Under the pieces are notes generated by a model that was not told where the DNA came from, made no database searches, and worked only from the letters and a program-made list of their open reading frames with translations. Both the position numbers and the translations under genes were made by a program. From NCBI GenBank assembly GCA_963780045.1, contig CAVZZZ010000001.1, positions 806,001 through 870,000 on the forward strand: 64,000 bases of DNA, in the 5' to 3' direction. The stretch comes from JANXQG01 sp963780045. Lineage in GTDB: Bacteria > Planctomycetota > Planctomycetia > Pirellulales > Thermoguttaceae. This document shows positions 26,831 through 36,494 of this stretch, in pieces (positions within the stretch are counted from its first letter, which is position 1; each line of letters begins with the position of its first letter).

Positions 26831-27626
26831 CTAGCCATCGCGATCCCGCAGTTAGATTAAACATCGACGTCGCCAACCCCGGCCAGTTCTTCGCGTGCTG
26901 CGGGCTACTGGAGTTGGCCGATCGGATTTGGCCGGGCACAGAGGGATGGTTCGATGGACCGAGCTTTTGCATCGATGCCGAAGGCTCACTCGCTAAACTT
27001 GTCGGCGCTTCGGCGAACACGCCGTTGGCTCAGCTCGACACGAGTGACAACATGACGTCGCCGATTGAACTTGCAATTGGCGGCGGGCATCTTCGCTTGG
27101 ACTGGTGGAAGGATGGGGCCGGCGGGAAGGAGCTCAAGGTCTGGGCCGGACGCATGGAAAATGTGCGTATTGCACGCGCGATGCAGGGCGCTTTTGCGCG
27201 ACGAGCGCTTTCACATCAGTGACCTGCTCAACGTGGGCGCCGTGGTTTATGATCCCGAGAGTCCGGATACGAAACTGGAGCCATTCTATTTTGACGCGCG
27301 ACTGCGCTTTGAATGCGCATTCCCGCGACATTGGCTTTGCTCCGAACGATTTGCATTACACGACGGTTGCATTCCCGGCCGTCGAGTTCTATTGCCTTGT
27401 CGGCCTTCAGCGCTGCCTGCCCGTGAGGCCTGCTAAGCCGCGGCTTTTCGATTACTCCGTTTGGGACGCTCCACTCAGCCCGAGTGTGCTTCCGGCGGTG
27501 GTTGGCGGACTTGTACCGGCGCTTGGCCGCCAACGGTTCCGATTTGAGAACTGGTTTCGGACAGGCCAAAGGCAGTACAAGGCCTTTCGTTACGCAACTC
27601 TTCTTTCAACACTAGGTGATATATGA
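26827..27626 (+). CDS. csb3: Csb3-like (Cas8u2) type I-G effector subunit, two frameshifts
   Basis: From ATG 26827 (overlapping the cas3 stop) the frame reads IDVANPGQFFACCGLLELAD, RIWPGTEGWFDG and LRLDWWKDG. It shifts near 27190 to RDERFHISDLLNVGAVVYDP and near 27305 to ALNAHSRDIGFAPNDLHY, FPAVEFYCLVGLQRCLPVRP, RLFDYSVWDAPLSPSVLPA, ending TLLSTLGDI. The reconstructed length is about 265 aa. Position between cas3 and csb1 and the NPGQFFACCGLLELAD start fit the Csb3/Cas8u2 family, the presumed large-subunit equivalent of the I-G Cascade. The family name is from memory of I-G operon order. Confidence 0.75.
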
Positions 27627-28757
27627 GTGAATTAAAAAAGTTCGATACGTACCTTGACGACGGCGGTCCCGCAGCGGTCGTCCTCCGTGAACACTTGATG
27701 CCCGTCGAAGGGTTGGATGGTGTGGTATTCCCAGCCACCTTCGCTGCTGGTGACAGCTTTCCGGGCGGTTACAACATCAACAGCTTTGGCGATGAGAAGG
27801 ATGGCAACAACGTCTGCCTGATCGACTCGGTTGGCTCGCAAGCCAACCGGATCGAACCGCTTTTTATGCGCGAGAAGTATCGTCACCTCGTTCCGCAGAT
27901 CGTCATTACAGTCGGCGAACATCGCGTGAACTTGCTCGAAGCCGGGCATCGCGCGGGTGAGCGCTTGTTCGTTGTTCCTCGCTCCAGGACGATATCGAGT
28001 CGGCGTTCAAGGCGTCAATTAATGGCGACGCTTGGCCCTTGGCAAAGATCGCGCCGACTTCGCTGGTTTTCGGCGTCTGGAATTCACGTGGCCAGAAGGG
28101 GAATCAGGACAAACGGCCGAGACTCATCGCTTCGTCAATTCGCGTACAACGTTCGCGAATTGTCACGACGGGCGCAATACGTCCCTCCCGTGGATTACTC
28201 CGATCTTGATGTCTTCACAGAAGAAGAGAAGGCAAAGGCCGAAGGTGATTCAACGAGTCCTTTGGCAAGTCGGGGGTTCGTGCATCAACCTGTGAGCAAG
28301 CGCGAGAACATTCGCGGCGGGGTAATCGCCGACGGCGGCATCCGCCGGGACGCTACGCTTGGTATCGCGGCGCTGCGTCACCTTCATGCCGGCAGCAACG
28401 CCGAGAAGACTCGGGTGCTTCGCCGCTACATCCTAGGGTTGTCTTTGGTTGCGTTCACTGTTCCGCTTGACACATACCTCCGCCAGGGCTGCACGCTGGT
28501 TCTCGACCCCGACGCTAAAAAACCGCGGGACTTGGTCGAAGTCTACGCCGACGGCAAGCGCCTTCCGTGCGAGATCACACACGACGCGGCGCTGGACTAC
28601 GCAACTGAGGCCGCTAGTTCCTTCGGCGTGGGAGAAAGCCGTACCCCAAAGTTCGAAAAGGAACGCGCGAAGCGCAACGTGAGCGCAGGCGAAAAGAAAG
28701 GCAAGAAAAAGAACGAACGAGACGGCCAAGGTGGCAGACAAGTTGGAGGTTGGATAA
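27623..28757 (+). CDS. csb1: Csb1 (Cas7, type I-G) backbone subunit, three frameshifts
   Basis: ATG 27623 overlaps the csb3 stop (ATGA). Segments: LKKFDTYLDDGGPAAVVLRE, GYNINSFGDEKDGNNVCLID, SVGSQANRIEPLF; a shifted part (about 27970-28140) reading APTSLVFGVWNSRGQKG; back to VRELSRRAQYVPPVDYSDL, RGGVIADGGIRRDATLGIAA and LRRYILGLSLVAF. The PTSLVFGVW and AQYVPPVDY blocks are the Csb1/GSU0053-family signature. A third shift near the end gives ADKLEVG and a TAA that overlaps the csb2 start; without it csb1 and csb2 read as one frame. It is the crRNA-coating RAMP subunit. Confidence 0.88.
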
Positions 28758-30248
28758 TGCAAAGTTATCTTTGCATCACCGTTCGCTTCATTCAACCGTT
28801 CAGCCACGGCCGCAGAGACGGAGACGACCTGGAGTGGCCGCCGTCGCCACTACGCCTGTTTCAGGCCTTGGTCGCCTCCTCAGCGGGCTTGTGGAATGAA
28901 AGGACCGCGGTAAAATCCGCTGCCCCCGCGCTAAGCTGGCTCGAGTCGCAACCGGCACCGGAAATCGTGGCCCCGGACGCTACGCCGTGCGACCGCGCAT
29001 ATCGCCTCTACGTCCCGGACAACGTGGCGGATAAGGTCGCGGCGGCATGGTCGAAAGGACGGCACGCGGACATTGCGGACTACCGGGTCGAAAAGGATGT
29101 CCGGTCCGCCCGAATTTCCGGCGAGGCGGTCAACTTTCTTTATTCCCTTCCTGACGGGCGGTGCGCGCACTTCGAAAAGCTTCTTGCCGCCGTGCGCAGC
29201 ATTACGCACATTGGCTGGGGCGTCGATTTGGCGGTTGGCGATGCGCGCATTGTGCCGCCCGAGCAGGCGGATTCGCTCGAGGGGTCCCGCTGCGCCGAAT
29301 GCCGCTGGGCGGCGCAATTGCGAGTTCCGATAGAGGGAACATTAGTCGACCTGACGCGCAAGCACGCGGCGTTTCTAAGCCGCCTCTCGAACGGCCCGTT
29401 CAGCCCCGTCCCGCCGTTAAGTAAATTCCAGGTGAGAAACTATCGGCGGAACGACGAGCGCGTTCAGCGACCATACCGTGTCTTCGAGCTTCGCTCGATT
29501 GATGGCAGTCGCTTCCGCTATCCGCACCGCAGACTTGTCCACATTGCTGCAATGACCGGACACCTGGCGATCGACGCCATGAAGACATCGCCGCCGGCTG
29601 GCGTTGCGGATGATTGGGTCGAGGCGTATGTTGCGGGCCATGCCGCAGTCGGCGGGGCGATGCATCGCCAGCTCTCTTACCTGCCGCTGCCCTCGATAGG
29701 AGTTGTCCATACCGATCCCGGTGTGCGGCGCGTTATGGTAGCCGCGCCGTTGGGCGACCATGAATTGCTCGGCCATGTAGCGCCGCCGACTGGCCGGGCG
29801 GATGCTCGTGCCCGAGCATGGTGACGAATTCGCTGGTCGCGAGCCACCACTCCTCGTTCCGCTTCGGCGCGACGGCGTTATCAATTGCTATACATGCGAG
29901 TCGAATTCTTGGGCAAGTGTGACACCGGTCATCCTGCCCGGCCATGACGACCACAAGCCCGAGAAAACCCGCAAGCTAATCGAACGCGCATTGGTCCAAT
30001 CGGGAATCGACGTCCCCTGCGAATACGAGTGGGGCGCGTTTTCACGGTTCCCGAAAATGCTCTCGGCACACAAGTACGGCCGCGACAAGCGACCGGCAGG
30101 ATGCATCCGGCCCGATCACTTGCTAAGTCAGACCGCGGTCCATCTGACGTTGCGTTTCAGTGATGGCATTAAGGTGCCCGGCCCGCTGGCGGTCGGCGCC
30201 GGGCGGCATTGCGGATTCGGGCTGATGGCCGCTTGCGGCGACGATTGA
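28757..30248 (+). CDS. csb2: Csb2 (Cas5-Cas6 fusion, type I-G), one frameshift
   Basis: About 497 aa. It starts SYLCITVRFIQPFSHGR, DDLEWPPSPLRLFQALVASS, the GSU0054-family N-terminus (Cas5-like). The central part includes LVDLTRKHAAFLSRL and GHLAIDAMK. The frame shifts near 29785; the second frame carries RMLVPEHGDEFAGREPPLLV, a CEYEWGAFSRFPK block and the C-terminal RAMP strand and Gly-rich loop PGPLAVGAGRHCGFGLM, where the crRNA-processing Cas6-like activity should lie. TAATG overlap with csb1. It ends 244 bases before the array on the same strand. Confidence 0.88.
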
Positions 30249-30491
30249 TCGGCGGTATTGTGTACAGTTGTTTGACAATCGAATTACCTGCTTTCCCGCA
30301 GCTTGAATAGGCTTGCGAGCGTGACGGTGGTGGGGCGACCCCCCGGTCGCGCTCGCAAGCACGTAAGCGCAATGTCCGCAACGAGTTGGCGCCGCACTCC
30401 ACGATGTCTGTTCCGACCGCACCCCAAAACCGCGTCACGCTCGCAAGACTTTACGTAAGTCTTTTCGCAACAACAACTTGCGAGGGCAGCG
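30249..30491 (+). promoter_or_regulatory. Probable CRISPR leader with long hairpin
   Basis: The gap from csb2 to the first repeat should be the leader, given the repeat orientation (ATTGAAG end downstream). It contains a long imperfect inverted repeat at about 30310-30361 (GCTTGCGAGCGTGAC pairing with GTCGCGCTCGCAAGC) and a smaller one (AAGACTTTACGTAAGTCTT) at 30447-30465. No promoter elements can be assigned with confidence. Confidence 0.5.
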
Positions 30492-30952
30492 GTATCCGCG
30501 ACTCCCAAGTCGCGGCCCCATTGAAGCAGCCGAGCATGCGGACCTTGCCGCCGCGCATGCCCGTATCCGCGACTCCCAAGTCGCGGCCCCATTGAAGTCG
30601 CCCAAGCCGGGCACAAACCACACTTCGAATTGCGTATCCGCGACTCCCAAGTCGCGGCCCCATTGAAGGCGAACATGTGGCTGTCGTCGTCGATGAGCGG
30701 CGTATCCGCGACTCCCAAGTCGCGGCCCCATTGAAGGAGGACGCGATTTTTAGGGCGTGCCGAATGTTCGCAGGTATCCGCGACTCCCAAGTCGCGGCCC
30801 CATTGAAGCGGCCGCAAGGGAAATTCCCACTCCGGCACGGTTAGCCGTATCCGCGACTCCCAAGTCGCGGCCCCATTGAAGCATCTCCGATAAATGTTTC
30901 GGACGGATGGCAGGCGCGTATCCGCGACTCCCAAGTCGCGGCCCCATTGAAG
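30492..30952 (+). CRISPR. CRISPR array, 7 identical repeats of 35-36 nt, 6 spacers
   Basis: Repeats start at 30492, 30563, 30634, 30702, 30774, 30847 and 30918. Each is identical over 35 bases: GTATCCGCGACTCCCAAGTC then GCGGCCCCATTGAAG. The base before is C or G, so the processed repeat may be 36. An 8-bp palindrome (CCGCGACT / AGTCGCGG, loop CCCA) forms the crRNA stem, and the ATTGAAG end is the usual 5' handle source of type I. Spacers are 36, 36, 33, 37, 38 and 36 bases, and all differ. The array runs in the same direction as the cas genes. No repeat is degenerate, which suggests a young or small array. I saw no spacer match elsewhere in the window by eye. Confidence 0.97.
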
Positions 30953-31276
30953 GTGAAGCACCTCGCCGCGCAGCGGCGAAGCGCCGCAAACCCACCTACA
31001 CCCCACCACAGAGGTATATATAATAACGCCTGTCAACGACCGATGACACGAGGGACAGCTTGAGGCTTGTTGGCGTAGTTTTCAGTGTTCAGTTTTCAGT
31101 GAAACCACCGAACCGAGTGGAATCGGGCGGGCGAATGGACTGTCTCTCACTGTTTCCCGCCCGCACCCTCACCCTAACCCTCTCCCGGTGGGCGAGGGGA
31201 CTGTCTCTCCGTGCTCCTTGCTCCCCGCTCCCTGCCCTCACACCACCGCCGCCACATCTGGCGGTAGGCGGCCGAG
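30953..31276. other. Gap after the CRISPR array, repeat-rich
   Basis: No gene seen. It holds GTGAAGCACC after the last repeat, an AT-rich stretch (GGTATATATAATAACG, 31013-31028), the dispersed TTTTCAGTGTTCAG repeat (31079-31101) and an inverted copy of the CCCTCGCCC repeat (31164-31200). The 3' end of the AlgH-like gene begins at 31277. Confidence 0.5.
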
Positions 31277-31866
31277 CTAATTCAGCGACGGATCGGGCGG
31301 TACGTGCTTGAGGCCTAACATGGCCGGCAGCACGCCAGTGGTTGCCCGCTGCATGAGACGCTTCCAGAGGTCGCTGCCGGCGTCGAAGATGTCTTCTGCC
31401 CGCGCGGGGACGGTCTTCCAGCGCCTTGTTCGATCTCGCTTTCCAACTGGCCGGCGCCCCAGCCGGCGTTGCCGGTGAAGATTTTCATACGGATGCCCTG
31501 TGAATTATCGCCACCCATTGACGAGAAAAGGCTTCCTTCCCGGCGGACGAGTGCATCGAGGTTTTGCTTCTTGGCCGTCAGGAAAACGCCGCCGAGAAGC
31601 TTCATTTCGGCCAGGTTGCCGGCGGTATGGATGGCCAAGACGGGGCCGGGCACGGGTCCGCCGATGTGAACGGGGTTTTTGCTCTCGCAAGGCGCTTCGC
31701 CCACCTGCTTCCACAGCTCGCTCACGGTAATGCCCGTCGGCCGGTTGAGCACCAGTCCCCAGGCGCCGCCGTCGTCGTGCTGCACGAGGAAGAGCACGGT
31801 GTGGACGAAATTGGGGTCCGCGAGCTGCGGCGTGGCGAGCAGCAGTTGGCCGGCAAGCGATTCCAT
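31277..31866 (-). CDS. YqgE/AlgH family protein (UPF0301), one frameshift
   Basis: From ATG 31866 (GGAGTG upstream): ESLAGQLLLATPQLADPNF, HTVLFLVQHDDGGAWGLVLN, RPTGITVSELW, a GGPVPGPVLAIHT segment and FTGNAGWGAGQLESEIEQGA. One base is missing near 31425; the corrected frame gives WKTVPARAEDIFDAGSDLWK, RATTGVLPAML and stops at 31277, which restores about 196 aa, the normal family length. The function of the family is unclear; it is linked to transcriptional regulation in Pseudomonas (AlgH), but the fold suggests binding of small molecules or nucleotides. Confidence 0.85.
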
Positions 31867-31943
31867 GAGCGGCACTCCAATGTTCGAAATTATGTTACCG
31901 CCGGGAAGCAATGGAGGGAAGCCGGCCGAGGCGGTTCCAAGCC

Positions 31944-33836
31944 TTAGCGCTGCTTTCGCCGGAAGACCCAGACCGTGCAGTCGAAGGCGGCCGGATTAGG
32001 CTGGATACCGTCGAACATGCCCACCCAACCCAAGACCGTTTCGCCCTTGCCGTTCTGGATAAGCCTTGGTTCTGGAGTTTCCGAACGTCGGCTTTCAATC
32101 CACTGAGGGCTGAAGTTCTGCAACGGGTTTGGAGGACGTTCGCTTAGCCCGACGACGTCGTAGTTGTCGCGCAAATAGCGTTTTGCCCAATCGTAGATCA
32201 GGAAGCAAGAGTTCTGATAGTACAGCCAAGAGCAACGGCAATCGACCAAGAGGATGTACTTCGGCTTCTTTTCGTCGATCTCCTTGATCATTGCCTTTTG
32301 CATCGTCTCGGCCAACGGCTGCGGCTTCATTACACCGTCGGGGGACGGCTTCACTTCCATCAGGCCGTACGTGTAGATGTAGCCAGTTGCCGAGTGTCTA
32401 TGGCTGTAAAACGGAATCTCCGGCTCCGAGCCGAGCACGGCCAGGGTGTCGTCTTCCTTCATGTGCTCCTTGAGCCAGTGGGAAATCGCGGGCGCCTCGA
32501 CGAACGGATTGCCGCTGTAGGTCACGCGGCAGAGAAGCTCGGGCGGCACCTCGAAACAGAACAGCCTCCGCCACGTATTCGACGGGTCGCAAAACGGCCA
32601 GACAATCGCCGCCAGGACCAGAAGCGCGGCAGGGATCGTCAGCGGCGCGAACGTCGGCGCCGCCGGCCGGACCTCCTCCTTGGGAAGCGGCTTCTTGCGT
32701 CGGCCAGACGGCTCTCTCGCGGCCGAGGGAGCGGCCGTCAGCCGGATCTTCCAAAGTCCGGCAAGATGCAACAGTTCTCCGCAGGCCGCGCCGGCCAGCA
32801 GGGACACCGCCGGCAGCGCCACGATGAAGTAATGCACGCGGAAAAAGAAGCCGGGACAAACGCAGAGGAACGAGCAGGCGAAGAAGCCGACTACAAAAAG
32901 CGACCGGCCCGGCCGTTTCCAGGCCCTTACGATCATCACGGCGACGCCCGCCAGCGCCAACAGCCACGCGATAATGTCGCTCTGGATCGCGTTAATGCCT
33001 TCGCCGCCATACCAGAACTGATGCCACGCATTGCCCAACGGGACTTCCGCCACGTATTCGTGCGCGTACGTGTAGGTCCAGAACCAGAAGTTGTCGAACA
33101 CGCCCGCCCGCCAGAGCCAGAGGCAAACGAACAAATACGGCAGTATCGCCGCGCCACAGAACGCTGCAGCTTGAGTCGCGAGCAAAAGCCAGTTCCGGCC
33201 GGCATCGCCGCGGCCGCGCAATGCCTTCACGAACCCGACTACGGCGTGCGTCGCCACGACGGCGCCGCCGAAAACCATCAAGAACACGCCCTGCTGCTTC
33301 ATCAAAAACGCCGTGCCCAGCAGCAGGCCGCTGCCGACAAGCGGCAGCCATCGCCCGGACTGCAAATAGCGCCAGAGCATCCAGACGCCGGCCACGCCAA
33401 AAAAGGCGACAAAATGCGTGGCGTGCGCGGCCATGCCGAGCACGCCCGGATTGACGGACGTGATCGCAAAGAAGATCGCCGCCAGACCGGCCGAGACGGG
33501 ATCGAAAAGCTCGCGCGCGAGGCGATAGAGCAAAACAATCGTTCCTAGGTTCACCGCCAGCAGCCCCAAGTGAACGCCCGCGATCGTCTGCCCGAAGACT
33601 GCCATCAGGGCCGCGTACGCGATGTACGTGCCGGGCAGTTTCATGTTGTAGGCCAGTTTGTAAGGCGGGACGCCTTGCACGAGCAACTGACCGGCGTAAG
33701 CGAACTCGCCTTCGTCGCGCTCCAGGGGAAATTCGCGAAGCCGCACGCGCACGTAGACGGCAAAGATCACCGCCGCCGCCAACAGGCACCAGGCAACGAC
33801 GTCGATCGGCCGCGGACGGGAAAGACGAATTGACAT
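31944..33836 (-). CDS. GT39/ArnT-type membrane glycosyltransferase
   Basis: About 630 aa with ten or more membrane segments, the first at DVVAWCLLAAAVIFAVYVRV. Immediately after comes the GT-C catalytic loop FPLERDEGEFAYAGQLLVQG, with the conserved acidic pair, then LAYNMKLPGTYIAYAALMAV. A soluble C-terminal domain of about 150 residues follows (SHWLKEHMKEDDTLAVLGSE). It should transfer a sugar from a lipid-phosphate donor at the outer face of the inner membrane to a protein or lipid; acceptor unknown. ATG 33836 (GGAGG close upstream) and ATG 33845 are both possible. Confidence 0.82.
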   Translation of the reverse strand: MSIRLSRPRPIDVVAWCLLAAAVIFAVYVRVRLREFPLERDEGEFAYAGQLLVQGVPPYKLAYNMKLPGTYIAYAALMAVFGQTIAGVHLGLLAVNLGTIVLLYRLARELFDPVSAGLAAIFFAITSVNPGVLGMAAHATHFVAFFGVAGVWMLWRYLQSGRWLPLVGSGLLLGTAFLMKQQGVFLMVFGGAVVATHAVVGFVKALRGRGDAGRNWLLLATQAAAFCGAAILPYLFVCLWLWRAGVFDNFWFWTYTYAHEYVAEVPLGNAWHQFWYGGEGINAIQSDIIAWLLALAGVAVMIVRAWKRPGRSLFVVGFFACSFLCVCPGFFFRVHYFIVALPAVSLLAGAACGELLHLAGLWKIRLTAAPSAAREPSGRRKKPLPKEEVRPAAPTFAPLTIPAALLVLAAIVWPFCDPSNTWRRLFCFEVPPELLCRVTYSGNPFVEAPAISHWLKEHMKEDDTLAVLGSEPEIPFYSHRHSATGYIYTYGLMEVKPSPDGVMKPQPLAETMQKAMIKEIDEKKPKYILLVDCRCSWLYYQNSCFLIYDWAKRYLRDNYDVVGLSERPPNPLQNFSPQWIESRRSETPEPRLIQNGKGETVLGWVGMFDGIQPNPAAFDCTVWVFRRKQR

Positions 33837-33866
33837 AGCCTCCATTTTATTGCGTCGCGCTCGCAC

Positions 33867-34585
33867 TCACAACTGTTCGTTCCACTGCCGCTGCGCGTAC
33901 TTTTGCGCGACGAGCCGCGCGGTGCGCTCTTGCGGCCATTGGCGCACGGCTCCGGCGCATGCCAGGCGGAGCGGAGCGCATCGCGAATCGCCTCCGCACT
34001 TAAGGGCAAGTTCGTCACAAATGCTTCGTGCGCACGTTTCTGCCGGTAGTCGGGCTGCCGCGGTGGCATCGCCAAAAACCGCTCGATCTGATCGAGCGGA
34101 AAGTCGTACAACAGCGTACCGTGATAAAGTAAGCTGTCGCGGCGGCAGCGGACGCTGTTGCCGGAAAACTTCAGGTCGCCGATCGCCAGGTCGGACGTGC
34201 CGCGCCGGGCGATTTCGGGCACGGCCTCTGCCAGCGCAGCGACAATAGTATCCAACACGTGCGCGTGGGCCCGGTCAATGTTCCGCAAATGCGGTCTCAG
34301 CCGCAGGCTGAGCACCAAGCTATACATGAGGCAGCCAGGACCGGCGACGATCGCGGCGCCGCCGCTGACGCGCCGCAGCACCGGCACGCCCTCCTCGCGG
34401 CACGTCTCGCCGCGGACCTCGACCGCCACTCGCGACGACCGCCCGAGGACCACAGCCGGTTTCGCAGCTTCCCAAAACCGCAGCGTTTCCAGCGGCGCAT
34501 CGGCCGCTTCGGCCTCGTCCAGCAGGGCCTCGTCCAACGCCAGGTTTTCCGCCGGCGATGGGAGTGTCAGATCAAGGTAGCGCAT
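33867..34585 (-). CDS. lplA: Lipoate-protein ligase A-type enzyme (one frameshift)
   Basis: A BPL/LplA/LipB-fold protein of about 239 aa: LPSPAENLALDEALLDEAEA, WEAAKPAVVLGRSS, VPVLRRVSGGAAIVAGPGCL and the catalytic lysine in DLAIGDLKFSGNSVRCRRD, then LLYHGTLLYDF. Near 33955 one base is off; the corrected frame reads AGAVRQWPQERTARLVAQKY, then AQRQWNEQL and stops at 33867. It attaches lipoate to lipoyl domains and so could act on the E2 at 7549. Ligase versus octanoyl-transfer activity cannot be decided from sequence alone. Confidence 0.85.
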
Positions 34586-34642
34586 TGCGGTATTCTCGTT
34601 GCCCAGTTCGTTGTCCCGAACGCCATGGCGCCAGGACGCCGA

Positions 34643-35530
34643 CTATCCCCGCGGCGATTTCATCCCCGATGGACGCAAACGGTTCATCGGCTCGCTGCCG
34701 ATCAGCTTTTCCCATTCTCCGTAGCCGGGGTTGGGCAACACGAACCAGTCGATCCCCCAATGGCAGGCGGCGTCGTCAACCGATTTGAATCTCGCGCCGA
34801 TCAACCTGTTGCAGGTATCGGCGCCGTCGCTGGCGGTCACTCTTTTGGCAAGAAACGTCTCGGAGAAGTCGCGCAGATTGTCGCCGAAGAGAAGCAGGAC
34901 GTTGTATTGGGCGAATACCGCTTCCCTGCGGCCGGTCTTGTCCGACGGGCCGCCTTTGGCGATCAGCAACAGGCGTTGCCCTATGCCGTCGGTGTTGATC
35001 CCTAGCCGGTTCAAGGCCCCCACGGTCGCAGCGCGGTTCTCTTCGAAGCGATTGGAAATATAGATCACGTCGACGCCGAGACGCTCGGCCTTCTTGATGA
35101 ACTCTCCGGCTCCGGGGACCAGCCGGACCTCGCTCGAGTAGTCTCGTTCGTACATCGCCCAGCGGTCGTCCGAATACTCCAGGTCGTTCTCGTGGAGGAA
35201 AGACGCGAACGCCGAGTTGTCCAGGACGGTCTCGTCCAAATCCATGATCAAGGCCGGCCTGCGCGGCTTCGGGTTCGCCGCGCCCAGAATCGCCTCAAGC
35301 CGCAACTCGGCGCTCTTGTAGGTTTGCAGGCAGCATGCGCGATACTCCGCCGCCGTTTGCATGTAGAGCGTCGCCCCCAGCTTCGCCTGGGTGGAGAAAC
35401 GGACGGGCGCTTTCGCTCCGGCAAGCTGGCGCGACGACGCGGACTCAAGTCCCGCCGATCCCAGCAGCAGCCCGATCGCAAGGCTGGCGAAGCACGGGAA
35501 CATGATGCCGTAATGACGTGTGGCTTGCAT
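34643..35530 (-). CDS. Secreted HAD-superfamily acid phosphatase (class B/C, e(P4)-like)
   Basis: About 295 aa. An N-terminal hydrophobic segment (IMFPCFASLAIGLLLGSAGL) acts as signal or anchor. HAD motif I is LIMDLDETVLDNSAF (nucleophile Asp, general acid Asp); motif II IYISNRFEEN; motif IV LLLFGDNLRDF. The cap-like region LYMQTAAEYRACCLQTYKSA before motif I is typical of the outer-membrane e(P4) acid phosphatase/5'-nucleotidase family. It is probably periplasmic, removing phosphate from nucleotides or organophosphates. There is no lipobox cysteine at the expected place. ATG 35530 has AAAGGAAAG upstream. Confidence 0.8.
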   Translation of the reverse strand: MQATRHYGIMFPCFASLAIGLLLGSAGLESASSRQLAGAKAPVRFSTQAKLGATLYMQTAAEYRACCLQTYKSAELRLEAILGAANPKPRRPALIMDLDETVLDNSAFASFLHENDLEYSDDRWAMYERDYSSEVRLVPGAGEFIKKAERLGVDVIYISNRFEENRAATVGALNRLGINTDGIGQRLLLIAKGGPSDKTGRREAVFAQYNVLLLFGDNLRDFSETFLAKRVTASDGADTCNRLIGARFKSVDDAACHWGIDWFVLPNPGYGEWEKLIGSEPMNRLRPSGMKSPRG

Positions 35531-35638
35531 GGCGCTTTCCTTTTCGTTTCGCCGCACGGCCTCTGGAAGGACGACAAGCCGCGGCGGCGACGTCGGGCAC
35601 GGGCGCGGCCCCGCGCCGGTTGACGGCTTGCGCGGCTA

Positions 35639-35908
35639 TTATACCCTCCGCCACAACCAATCGGCGAACAGCTTGACGGCAAGAACGAGCACCGCGGCGA
35701 GAAAAACCTTCCGCAGCCGCAAATCGTTCAAGCTACCGCCCAGGCTGAGGAAGACCAGGGCCAGCATGTTCGTCGCCACGGCAACGTGCGGGTCCATTCC
35801 GCACTGCAACATCACGGGCACGGTAATCAGCGACGTGCCCCCGGTAACGAAGCTCACGACGGCAGTAAGGAAGAATGCGGCGCTCAGGAGCGCGAAAGTC
35901 GAATTCAT
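35639..35908 (-). pseudogene. TauE/SafE-family permease remnant with internal deletion
   Basis: An 89-codon frame: NSTFALLSAAFFLTAVVSFV, TGGTSLITVPVMLQCGMDPH, VAVATNMLALVFLSLGGSL, then abruptly the C-terminal end LRLRKVFLAAVLVLAVKLF. The N-terminal GG..S and the HVAVATN motif are the family signature, but about 150 residues (five or so membrane helices) are missing in the middle while the frame stays open. A functional transporter is unlikely. It is the only gene between the phosphatase and arsR. Confidence 0.7.
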
Positions 35909-36062
35909 GGCGTGCAATTGTCGCCCTTCGAACGGCAAAAGCAAATCCCCAAAGCGACGCTGCGGCTAGGAGTGCCGAGCGTCGGGGGCGGGAAAAAAAG
36001 GCTGGGACCATTGAACGGCCTTCTTGCCTGTCAAGGTATTGACTCGATTCGTGCCAACGAAT

Positions 36063-36082
36063 ATATTTGCTTAAGCGAATAT
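36063..36082 (+). promoter_or_regulatory. Candidate ArsR operator overlapping the arsR start
   Basis: ATATTTGCTTAAGCGAATAT is a 20-base palindrome with one mismatched pair; its last two bases are the first two of the arsR ATG. Related half-sites (ATATTCG, CATATATAT) occur just before arsM at 36448-36472. Binding there would give autorepression released by arsenite. Confidence 0.6.
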
Positions 36083-36483
36083 GAAAATCCGCACGGCAAA
36101 CCCGCCCGCAAAAGCGCTGTTTCGCGCGCTCTCCGACCAGACGCGGCTCCGAATTCTGAACCTGCTTCAGTCAGGCGAGCTGTGCGTTTGCCATATCGTT
36201 TCCGTGCTCGACGTGCCGCAGCCGACTGCCTCCCGCCACCTGGCGTATTTGCGCCGCGCGGGCCTCGTCGTCGCGCAAAGAAGGACTCTGGATGCACTAC
36301 TCGCTCGCCCCATCGCGGAGCAAGGCGCACGCGATGGTGTTGGAATGCGTCGGGCAGTGCTGCCAAGAAGAATGCGTATTCAAAAACGACCTGGCGCGGC
36401 TCGCGGGCCGCGCGGCACCTGCGCCGGATGAGTTTTTTCGTATCCCATATATTCGCCTATCCATATATATATCCCGCGATTGA
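36081..36483 (+). CDS. arsR: ArsR-family arsenic repressor (one frameshift)
   Basis: A winged-helix repressor: KALFRALSDQTRLRILNLL, the metal-binding ELCVCHIVSVL (CVC in helix 3), recognition region QPTASRHLAYLRRAGLVV. One base is missing near 36285; the corrected frame gives EGLWMHYSLAPSRSKAH, then CVGQCCQEECVFKNDL, which adds further cysteines, and runs to a TGA at 36481. As(III)/Sb(III) binding releases the operator. Its length with the correction is about 134 aa. The C-terminal 15 residues come from AT-rich sequence that may also hold the arsM operator. Confidence 0.88.
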
Positions 36484-36494
36484 AAGGAACGTCA

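Noticed and set aside
30492..30952. Antisense reading of the CRISPR repeats as protein with repeated GSRGYA-like motifs
   Set aside because: It is an artefact of translating identical repeats; the DNA has all hallmarks of a CRISPR array.
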